From an uncultured Saprospiraceae bacterium (GTDB taxonomy: Bacteria; Bacteroidota; Bacteroidia; Chitinophagales; Saprospiraceae), in contig CALHUZ010000479.1 in the NCBI GenBank assembly GCA_938039305.1, positions 1 through 15,530 on the forward strand: a DNA stretch of 15,530 nucleotides, given 5' to 3'. Position numbers and translations under genes: made by a program. This document shows positions 8,205-14,739 of this stretch, piece by piece (position 1 is the first letter of the stretch; the number at the start of each line of letters is the position of its first letter). The notes beneath the pieces are model-generated. The model searched no databases and was not told where the DNA came from. It worked only from the letters and a program-made list of their open reading frames with translations.

Positions 8205-10058
8205 TCAAGAGACGGATTCGTCTCTAAATTTTTCAAGATCCTCTTTCGCTTCAAGAACTTTAACCGCGTGGTTATATCCTATATCAGATATCTTATGGAA
8301 AGATTTCCAATCCATCAAACCAAAGTGATAAACAGGAGGACTGAAGAATAAATCAATCTTTCCGAAGTGATCTCTACTTTGATTTTCACTCATCGCAAAG
8401 GTCGATTTAGCAATTGTCTCCATCATATTGGGCAGGTTCTCATACTTATTAGTCCGCATTATTTTAGAGGACCATCTTTGAAAGAAACTTGGCAATTCAG
8501 AGACATTGACTTCTTTAATCTCATCCGTATCGAGATTAACTCCGATGACATTACCGACTCCTTTTTTTGTAATTATGTCTACAGGGATATTGTTAAAAAC
8601 GACACCATCGACAAGCACATGATTTTCATAAATCACTGGAGGGAACACCCCTGGCAAAGATATACTTGCTCTTATAGATTTCCACAAAGGACCTTGTTCA
8701 TGTAATCTCATCTTCGCACTTGTTAGATCAGATGAAACACAGAAGTACGGCACCCACAAATCTTCAATTTGTATATCCTGAAATACATCTTGCAAAAGCT
8801 GATTGATCTTCTTTCCACTTAGCAAACCATAAAATGGGAATAGATTAAAATCCTTGAGCGGCGTAGGGTTGTTCATAAAGACTTGCTCTGACATATCTGA
8901 AACTTCCTGTGCACTCATATCCATTGCTATAAGAGCAGCCATGATAGAACCTATACTTGTTCCACACACATAGTCTATTTTTATATTCTGCTCTTCTAAT
9001 GCTTTATATACACCAACATGTGCCATACCCTTAGCTCCTCCTCCACTCAATACTAATCCATTAGAACGACCACAGACGATTCTTGCAATACGGCTGATAT
9101 CAGAAGCATTCTCAGCACGTACATGGTGATGCCCATTGATCTTTCTATTCTCATACCATTCGAGTGTCCCATGTGGCAGTTTACAATCAGAAGGATGAAC
9201 GAGCAGCATCTTGACGTTCCAACCATTGTCTGGAGTATAGTCATCAAATATCTGCTCAATCGGTCTCTTCTGTTTACCAAGAGTGGTATCTACTACAACC
9301 ATACTGTAATCAGAGTGCCTCAAACACAACTGACTCCAATCATCATTCTCCTTACTTGTTATCAGTAATAAATAATCATGCTCACTTTCTAACTGGTTCA
9401 AAAGCACAGAAATGCGATGCATGTCAGCTTCGTTTGTAGAATTAGAAATTCCAATTTGACCTAATGCCTCATCTACAAATGTTGCGTCTATGACCTTTGA
9501 CACTCCAAATTTCTCTATAGATTTAATGAACAGATCAATTGTACGATCTACTTCATCTGATTCATCTGCTTTAAATAATGAAAAGACAACAAAATTATTA
9601 GGCTGTTTTTGAAAGCTAAGTTGATTTTGAAGACGACTCACGACAAGTCTGGAAATTTGGAGTAAAAACTCCGGATACTTCCTTACCAATACATCGAAGT
9701 CAGTCTTATGGATCTCTAAGAGCGTGCTATCCCGGATTGTATAAATATCAGCAGTTCTTGTAGCACCTTCATTGATCATGGCCATCTCACCAACACTCTC
9801 ACCTCTTGCTATTTCACCAACTACAATAGACTTACCGACAGCATCTGGAACCAATGCTACAAGTCTTCCACTGATCAACAGATACATACTATCCCCTTCA
9901 TCACCTCGTCTCATCAAGTACTCCCCCCCTTTGACTTCTATCGTCTTGGTAGACTTTAGTATCTCTTGAAGGGCCTCTTCATCTTCGACTTTAAAGGAGC
10001 TATATAAAAAATCAAGGAGTACTTGACTCTTCTTATGCACATTGGTTTCCTGATCCAT
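8205..10058 (-). CDS. NTE-type patatin-like phospholipase with cyclic-nucleotide-binding domain
   Basis: This 617-residue protein has the architecture of bacterial relatives of neuropathy target esterase (PNPLA6/7). Residues ~20-140 form a cyclic-nucleotide-binding domain; its phosphate-binding cassette GESVGEMAMINEGATRTA keeps the key Glu91 and Arg101. Residues ~155-295 form a Rossmann-like middle region. The sequence HHHVR (310-314) precedes the patatin hydrolase domain (about 333-500). Catalytic elements are intact: oxyanion loop GGGAKG (339-344), nucleophile Ser368 in GTSIGS, and Asp484 in the DGV motif. The expected reaction is hydrolysis of phospholipid or lysophospholipid acyl esters. 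The protein has no signal peptide or clear membrane helix. It diverges from the VOC-pxp operon and converges on the terminator at 8145-8192. Whether it binds cAMP, cGMP or nothing cannot be read from the sequence. Confidence 0.92.
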   Translation of the reverse strand: MDQETNVHKKSQVLLDFLYSSFKVEDEEALQEILKSTKTIEVKGGEYLMRRGDEGDSMYLLISGRLVALVPDAVGKSIVVGEIARGESVGEMAMINEGATRTADIYTIRDSTLLEIHKTDFDVLVRKYPEFLLQISRLVVSRLQNQLSFQKQPNNFVVFSLFKADESDEVDRTIDLFIKSIEKFGVSKVIDATFVDEALGQIGISNSTNEADMHRISVLLNQLESEHDYLLLITSKENDDWSQLCLRHSDYSMVVVDTTLGKQKRPIEQIFDDYTPDNGWNVKMLLVHPSDCKLPHGTLEWYENRKINGHHHVRAENASDISRIARIVCGRSNGLVLSGGGAKGMAHVGVYKALEEQNIKIDYVCGTSIGSIMAALIAMDMSAQEVSDMSEQVFMNNPTPLKDFNLFPFYGLLSGKKINQLLQDVFQDIQIEDLWVPYFCVSSDLTSAKMRLHEQGPLWKSIRASISLPGVFPPVIYENHVLVDGVVFNNIPVDIITKKGVGNVIGVNLDTDEIKEVNVSELPSFFQRWSSKIMRTNKYENLPNMMETIAKSTFAMSENQSRDHFGKIDLFFSPPVYHFGLMDWKSFHKISDIGYNHAVKVLEAKEDLEKFRDESVS

Positions 10059-10169
10059 ACTTTACGAAAGATATAAAAACCACCTATTTTCTTTTAATAA
10101 TCAGTCGGAATAAGCAACCAAGCACCAATCCGAGTTACACTTAGACACCATTCTCTTCATTAGCCTGAC

Positions 10170-10200
10170 TAAGTTGATAGCAAGACTTGCTTACAACTTA
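10170..10200. promoter_or_regulatory. 31-bp interrupted palindrome upstream of the VOC-pxp operon
   Basis: The sequence is symmetric about base 10185. TAAGTTG (10170-10176) pairs with CAACTTA (10194-10200), and AGCAAG (10179-10184) pairs with CTTGCT (10186-10191). Thirteen of 15 base pairs match, with a 2-bp internal mismatch. The palindrome ends 25 nt before the VOC start codon. The 1-nt centre disfavours a closed RNA hairpin of full length and fits a site for a dimeric regulator, but an RNA role is possible. There is no regulator gene next to it. Confidence 0.55.
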
Positions 10201-10215
10201 CTATCTTGGTAGTAA
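10198..10215. repeat. Second inverted repeat in the VOC leader
   Basis: TTACTA (10198-10203) and TAGTAA (10210-10215) are exact reverse complements around TCTTGG, with a possible extra T-G pair. The left arm shares 3 bases with the right arm of the 31-bp palindrome at 10170-10200, so as RNA the two structures would compete at that junction. It ends 10 nt before the VOC ATG, where ribosome binding occurs. Confidence 0.4.
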
Positions 10216-10225
10216 ATCTTAGCTT

Positions 10226-10642
10226 ATGCAAGGCTCTAACATTATTCCCGCTCTGCGTTATCGAGATGCCCTCGCTGCGATAAGCTGGCTATGTGAATCC
10301 CTTGGATTTAAAGAACATGTTGTTTTTGAGGCAGAAGGAGTTGTACATCATGCAGAACTAACCCATGGCTCCGGCATGATCATGATCGGGTCATATCGGG
10401 AAGGACCATTTGATAAACTAACCAAGATGCCTTCTGATGTAGACAATTATAATACTCAAAGTCCATACATATATGTCGAAGACTTAGAGAAGCATTATCA
10501 AAACGCAGTCAAAGCAGGAGCCGAAATAGTTCTTCCTCTTAAAGAAGAGCCTCATGGTTCAGGATATACCTGTAGAGATCCAGAAGGATATCTATGGAGC
10601 TTTGGTGATTTCAACCCTTGGGAAAACATTACAAATTCTTGA
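10226..10642 (+). CDS. VOC-superfamily (glyoxalase/bleomycin-resistance fold) protein
   Basis: This 138-residue cytoplasmic protein belongs to the vicinal oxygen chelate superfamily. It shows the paired beta-alpha-beta-beta-beta layout: first half about 5-55 (IIPALRYRDA...WLCESLGFKEH, then HHAEL and GMIMIGS), second half about 79-130 (SPYIYVEDLEKHYQNAVKAG, then YTCRDPEGYLWSFGDFNPW). It is closest in feel to stand-alone bacterial VOC proteins whose C-terminus reads RDPEG(H/Y)LWSFG; their substrates are generally unknown. Its stop codon (10640-10642) overlaps possible starts of pxpA, so the genes are translationally linked. The linkage suggests, but does not show, a role near 5-oxoproline metabolism. 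The ATG at 10226 is the natural start because the first strand begins directly after it. Confidence 0.88.
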   Translation: MQGSNIIPALRYRDALAAISWLCESLGFKEHVVFEAEGVVHHAELTHGSGMIMIGSYREGPFDKLTKMPSDVDNYNTQSPYIYVEDLEKHYQNAVKAGAEIVLPLKEEPHGSGYTCRDPEGYLWSFGDFNPWENITNS

Positions 10643-10647
10643 ACCAA

Positions 10648-11376
10648 GTGCATATTCATATCAATTGTGACATGGGCGAATCATACGGGCGATATACAAT
10701 CGCTGATGATGAATCAATCATGAAGTACATCGACGCCTGCAATATCGCTTGCGGCTTCCATGCTGGCGATCCAGTCGTTATGGATAAAACCATCAGATTA
10801 GCTAAGCAACACAAGGTAGAGATAGGTGCTCATCCATCCTATCCAGATCTGCAAGGATTTGGCAGACGACCTATGAGTGTTCCAGTTGACGAATTAGAAA
10901 AGATGGTTCGTTATCAAATAGCAGCGCTTATGGGTATGTCAAAATCATTAGGCGCAGAAGTCAAACATGTGAAAGCACACGGAGCACTCTATAACAAAGC
11001 TAGTGAAGACAGACCAACGGCTGAAGCAATTGCAAAAGCTGTTAAATCACTTTCTAAAGATTTAATACTTTACGCTCCTTATCTCTCAATTCAAAGTGAA
11101 GTTGCAGAAGAGCATGGACTTAAAGTGCACCATGAGGCTTTCATAGACAGAGCTTATAATGAAGACCGTTCTCTCGTCTCGCGACAGCAACCTAATTCAG
11201 TCATCACATCTCCGATAGATGCATGGACGCAGGTAGAGTCAATATCAAAAAGAGGTTTCGTTCCAACCATTCTAAAAAAGGAAGTTCCGCTTAAAGCAAA
11301 TACTTTTTGTATCCATGGAGATAATAGTGCCGCAATTGAAATACTAGAATACATCCGCAGTGAGCAAGTTCAATAA
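10648..11376 (+). CDS. pxpA: 5-oxoprolinase (ATP-hydrolysing) subunit PxpA, LamB/YcsF family
   Basis: PxpA works with PxpB and PxpC to hydrolyse 5-oxoproline to glutamate at the cost of ATP. Family motifs are plain: INCDMGES (5-12 from the GTG), CNIACGFHAGDP (31-42), GAHPSYPD (60-67), KAHGALYNK near the middle and CIHGDN (221-226) near the end. The start is uncertain because there is no ATG. In-frame candidates are TTG 10618, TTG 10639 (its last two bases overlap the VOC stop TGA) and GTG 10648. I chose GTG 10648 because it places INCD at the usual distance from the N-terminus, giving 242 residues, near the family's usual ~250. The 3' end overlaps pxpB by 17 nt. The family call is very secure; the start is not. 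Confidence 0.95.
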   Translation: MHIHINCDMGESYGRYTIADDESIMKYIDACNIACGFHAGDPVVMDKTIRLAKQHKVEIGAHPSYPDLQGFGRRPMSVPVDELEKMVRYQIAALMGMSKSLGAEVKHVKAHGALYNKASEDRPTAEAIAKAVKSLSKDLILYAPYLSIQSEVAEEHGLKVHHEAFIDRAYNEDRSLVSRQQPNSVITSPIDAWTQVESISKRGFVPTILKKEVPLKANTFCIHGDNSAAIEILEYIRSEQVQ

Positions 11377-12043
11377 AGGCTGGATCAAGGGAAAACATAC
11401 TTTCTCTTACTTCAAGAGTAGCAAGTATGCATTATTGTTAGAATGGAAAAAAGCAAAAGATCCAAAGACAAATTTCAATATAAGATCTTGTTTGTCACAG
11501 ATAGAAGATACTGATCTCACAGGCATCACAGAGATGGTCCCAGCCTATCACAGTGCCATGATCTATTTTAATTCAAGACTAACAAATCACGACAAGCTTA
11601 TTCAATCAATAGAAGATTTATATAAACCTATAGAAAGCAAAGACATAACCAATAATGATATTAAAATAATAGAAGTGAATTACGGCTTTGAATTCGGACC
11701 TGATTTAGATTTTGTATCAACACACACAGGGCTTTCAGTTGAAAAAATTATTGAAATTCATAGCACAACAATTTATGATCTGCACTTCATAGGATTCCTA
11801 CCTGGCTTTTTATACTTAGGGGGATTAGATAAAAGATTAGATATACCGAGAAGAGCAACTCCAAGAATAAGAGTGCCTTCAGGATCAGTAGCACTAGCAG
11901 CCGGTCAGACAGGGGTCTATCCTTCAGACAGTCCAGGTGGGTGGCATATTATTGGGAGGACCGAACAGTCATTCTTCAACCCACATCTTAATCCACCCAC
12001 AGAGTTTGAACCTGGCATGAAAATCAAATTTCAAGTAATCTAA
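11360..12043 (+). CDS. pxpB: 5-oxoprolinase subunit PxpB (KipI/AHS1 family)
   Basis: This is the second 5-oxoprolinase subunit, 227 residues, related to B. subtilis KipI. The first ~20 residues are an unusual lead-in before the normal family start near SKYALLLEW. Typical motifs follow: HSTTIYDLHFIGFLPGF (134-150), YLGGLD (152-157), PRRATPR (163-169), GSVALAAGQTG (175-185) and SPGGWHIIGR (191-200). The GTG at 11360 lies inside the end of pxpA, and no other plausible start occurs before codon 26, so a 17-nt overlap and translational coupling are likely. PxpC begins 7 nt after the stop. In the family, PxpB and PxpC together form a urea-amidolyase-like unit that acts with PxpA. Confidence 0.95.
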   Translation: MSKFNKGWIKGKHTFSYFKSSKYALLLEWKKAKDPKTNFNIRSCLSQIEDTDLTGITEMVPAYHSAMIYFNSRLTNHDKLIQSIEDLYKPIESKDITNNDIKIIEVNYGFEFGPDLDFVSTHTGLSVEKIIEIHSTTIYDLHFIGFLPGFLYLGGLDKRLDIPRRATPRIRVPSGSVALAAGQTGVYPSDSPGGWHIIGRTEQSFFNPHLNPPTEFEPGMKIKFQVI

Positions 12044-12050
12044 TTGAATT

Positions 12051-12905
12051 ATGATAGAGATACTGCGGACAGGTAGCCATATGTGCATAGTTGATAGAGG
12101 TCGTTTTGGCCTTAGAAAATATGGCGTTCCTACTTCAGGATCTATGGATCAAGCAAGTGCCGCTGTTGCAAATTCTATTGTTGGAAATGATATGAGTGCA
12201 GCTGTCCTGGAACTTTATATGCCTGGACATCAATTAAAATTTCACTGCGACACATATATAGCCCTATCAGGTGCACGCACACAACTACAATTAGATAATA
12301 GGAATATTTATACGGATAGCATTATAAAAATCACAAAGGGCCAAGTCTTATCGGTTGGATCTATGACTAAAGGATGTCGACTTTACTTAGCGACTTATCA
12401 AGGTATTCAAACTGCAGAGTTTTTAAAAAGTAAAAGCCCACTAACAGGATCTTATGATCGCTCACTTCACAAAGGTGATCAGATTAAAATCTTGAACCAT
12501 CCTCAATTTCCAGTTCAAAAAAATAGCAATATTGTTCCAATTAAAATAGAACTCCAAAAAGAAATAACAGCATATCCAGGACCAGAATGGCATAAACTTT
12601 CAAAGGGAGATCAAAAAAAAATATTATCAACAACTTATATGATTGACTATAAGTCGGATCGAATGGGTTACAGGCTCAATGGAACAGCAATCAAAGGAGA
12701 TATAGAAGAGATCTTTTCATCACCTGTGATGCCTGGTACGATTCAGTTACTACCTAGTGGTCTTCCTCTTATACTAATGAGAGATTGTCAGACTACAGGT
12801 GGATATCCACGCATTTTGCAAGTCACTGAAAGTGACATTAACCAATTAAGTCAAAGGAGACCTGGAGACGAAGTGAACTTTCAATTAAGACTAATAGACA
12901 ATTAG
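12051..12905 (+). CDS. pxpC: 5-oxoprolinase subunit PxpC (KipA/AHS2, biotin-dependent carboxyltransferase-like)
   Basis: This is the third 5-oxoprolinase subunit, 284 residues, at the short end for the family. Motifs include VDRGRFGLRKYGVPTSGSMD (14-33), VLELYMPG (52-59), YIALSGA (69-75), YPGPEWHKL, the strongly conserved SDRMGYRLNG, MPGTIQLLPSGLPLI and CQTTGGYPRI near the C-terminus. It ends with RPGDEVNFQ, as usual. The ATG is 7 nt after the pxpB stop. The stop TAG (12903-12905) overlaps the stop of the convergent symporter gene by 3 bp within a 4-bp shared stretch, with no terminator between them. An A9 run (12613-12621) lies in the coding sequence. Despite the family name, carboxyltransferase activity is not expected for a PxpC subunit. 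Confidence 0.95.
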   Translation: MIEILRTGSHMCIVDRGRFGLRKYGVPTSGSMDQASAAVANSIVGNDMSAAVLELYMPGHQLKFHCDTYIALSGARTQLQLDNRNIYTDSIIKITKGQVLSVGSMTKGCRLYLATYQGIQTAEFLKSKSPLTGSYDRSLHKGDQIKILNHPQFPVQKNSNIVPIKIELQKEITAYPGPEWHKLSKGDQKKILSTTYMIDYKSDRMGYRLNGTAIKGDIEEIFSSPVMPGTIQLLPSGLPLILMRDCQTTGGYPRILQVTESDINQLSQRRPGDEVNFQLRLIDN

Positions 12906-14668
12906 TCATTCATTTTACCCCAAGCCCAAAATAAAAACACAGCGCCTACAGCAGTAACAACAGTCAGCATCGAAGCTTGTCCTATATTTCCATAGATCCA
13001 TGCGCCAGTAGCAAAAAGAGCTGAAAAAACAGTTGTTATACCAATCACTACGCACGTCAATTCTAAGGCCAAATGTGACTCCGCCTTTTCAATTATAACA
13101 CCCTCAGCCAATGCGTCTTGTAACACCTTATCCCAACCTGGCCCTCCTGGCCCTATCTTTTTATAAAACTCTCTAAGTTTCACAGCATCTGTTGGAGCTG
13201 TCAAATACGTTGAGACAACCCAAACTACGGTTGTCATCACGGCTCCATAGATTATCTTTTCCCAAGACTCTAAGCTTTCATTTATAAAAGTGAAATATGA
13301 AGCAATGAATAGAGAAGAGATCATTGCTATAATCTCAGTCCATGCATTGATCCTCCACCAAAACCATCTCAAGATATAAATCAGCCCCGTTCCCGCTCCC
13401 AACAATAATAATAGATCAAAAGCTTGTCCGGCACTCGTAAGCACAAGACCCAATCCTAGACCAAGTATAGCTGAAACAACTGTAAATAATTGTCCCGCTC
13501 TTACCAGTTCTTTATCTGAAGCCTCTGGTTTTAAAAACCGCTTATAAAGATCATTCACAAGATAGGAGGCTCCAAGATTCAATTGTGTAGACATAGTAGA
13601 CATAAAGGCCGCTATAAGGGAAGCCGCTACAAGACCTAACAATCCAGAAGGCAATAAAGTAAGCATGGCAGGATAAGCCACGTCATGACCTACCTTGTTT
13701 TCTGAAAGATTAGGGAACACTTTTCTAATTTCATCGAGATCCGGAAAGACGACTAAAGAAGCCAATGCTATCAGAATCCATGGCCAAGGTCGCAAGGCAT
13801 AGTGAGCGACATTATAAAGTAGTGTAGCGCCTACGGCATTCTTTTCATCTTTAGCGGAAAACATTCTTTGCGCTATATAGCCTCCTCCTCCAGGTTCTGA
13901 TCCAGGATAATATGAAGCCCACCATTGAACAGCTAATGGAACAAGCAAAAATGGCACCCAAACATTTGGATCATCAAATGATGGCAAAATGCTCGTCTTG
14001 TCAACCACATTAGCATGAGCCAACATATTGCTAAGACCACCCACTTGTTCTAATCCAAGAATATAAATACAGGCCCATACGGAACCAATCATCGCAAGTA
14101 TAAATTGAACAAAGTCAGTTATAATTACGGCCTTCAATCCTCCTAAAGTACTATAGGCCAATGTTATAGATCCTGCGATCAAAAGCGTCACCCAACCATC
14201 AAGACCTAAAACAATTTCTCCAAACTTCACGGCAGCTAATGATACTGCTCCCATCACCAACACATTAAATATCAATCCTAAATAAAGGGCCCTAAACCCC
14301 CTCAGAAATGAGGCCGGTTTTCCACTATATCTTAATTCATAAAATTCAACATCTGTCATCACCATGGAACGTCTCCATAATTTTGCAAATACAAAAACGG
14401 TCAACATACCAGTAATCAAAAATGCCCACCATACCCAGTTACCGGAGACACCATTCTGTCTTACTAAGTCAGTTACCAGGTTAGGAGTATCAGCAGAGAA
14501 GGTTGTCGCTACCATTGACACACCGATTAACCACCACGGCATATTTCGTCCTGACAAGAAAAAATCAGAAACACTATCTCCTGCCCGTCTCGATACAACT
14601 AAACCCACAATCAATACGAAAAGAAAATAGACAACAACAATCGACCAATCTAATGTACTAAGCGTCAT
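12902..14668 (-). CDS. Sodium:solute symporter (SSF family)
   Basis: This 588-residue inner-membrane protein belongs to the SSF/SGLT family, which couples Na+ entry to uptake of sugars, amino acids or related solutes. Hydrophobic segments are seen near 8-27, 45-60, 80-97, 128-150, 157-174, 184-205, 237-250, 279-307, 336-358, 392-412, 416-433, 442-461, 473-489, 536-557 and 566-584. Family markers are FFLSGRNMPWWLIG (36-49), ATTFSAD in helix 1 of the core (54-60), and AAFMSTMSTQLN (353-364), which carries the Ser/Thr residues expected for the Na2 site. A polar insert (about 490-530) separates the last helices. It lies 71 nt downstream of the NagB/PIG-L gene on the same strand, suggesting amino-sugar or derivative uptake, but it also abuts pxpC. 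Substrate is not decided by the sequence. Confidence 0.92.
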   Translation of the reverse strand: MTLSTLDWSIVVVYFLFVLIVGLVVSRRAGDSVSDFFLSGRNMPWWLIGVSMVATTFSADTPNLVTDLVRQNGVSGNWVWWAFLITGMLTVFVFAKLWRRSMVMTDVEFYELRYSGKPASFLRGFRALYLGLIFNVLVMGAVSLAAVKFGEIVLGLDGWVTLLIAGSITLAYSTLGGLKAVIITDFVQFILAMIGSVWACIYILGLEQVGGLSNMLAHANVVDKTSILPSFDDPNVWVPFLLVPLAVQWWASYYPGSEPGGGGYIAQRMFSAKDEKNAVGATLLYNVAHYALRPWPWILIALASLVVFPDLDEIRKVFPNLSENKVGHDVAYPAMLTLLPSGLLGLVAASLIAAFMSTMSTQLNLGASYLVNDLYKRFLKPEASDKELVRAGQLFTVVSAILGLGLGLVLTSAGQAFDLLLLLGAGTGLIYILRWFWWRINAWTEIIAMISSLFIASYFTFINESLESWEKIIYGAVMTTVVWVVSTYLTAPTDAVKLREFYKKIGPGGPGWDKVLQDALAEGVIIEKAESHLALELTCVVIGITTVFSALFATGAWIYGNIGQASMLTVVTAVGAVFLFWAWGKMND

Positions 14669-14739
14669 GGATTATAATTTGCATGCGTGATTAAAGGGTA
14701 AACTAAAAAACAATAAGAACAAATATGACCAAGGATATA

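Larger units (their letters stand above)
10059..10225. other. Divergent intergenic region between the patatin gene and the VOC-pxp operon
   Basis: This 167-bp spacer must carry the promoters for both outward-facing genes. No good TTG/TAnnTTTG pair is visible on either strand; TATCTTTC just before the patatin start (minus strand) is the nearest -7 match but lacks an upstream TTG. The right third contains two overlapping inverted repeats (10170-10200 and 10198-10215), listed separately. No small gene is evident. Confidence 0.5.

Noticed and set aside
8160..8351. Short plus-strand frame starting inside the terminator stem
   Set aside because: Its start lies within the 23-bp hairpin and the rest is antisense to the patatin gene.
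8367..8705. Plus-strand frame of 112 codons, with further ones at 9123-9368 and 9772-9969 and a minus-strand one at 9053-9280
   Set aside because: All lie within the patatin gene in other frames, while that gene keeps full domain structure and catalytic residues across them.
11154..11354. Minus-strand frame of 66 codons in pxpA
   Set aside because: It is antisense to the conserved C-terminal part of pxpA.
14364..14630. Plus-strand frame of 88 codons in the symporter gene
   Set aside because: It is antisense to the first membrane segments of an intact symporter and has no recognisable features.
14669..14739. AT-rich 71-bp gap between nagB and the symporter as a promoter
   Set aside because: Candidate TAnnTTT boxes are present on the minus strand but none has a correctly spaced TTG, so no promoter was called.
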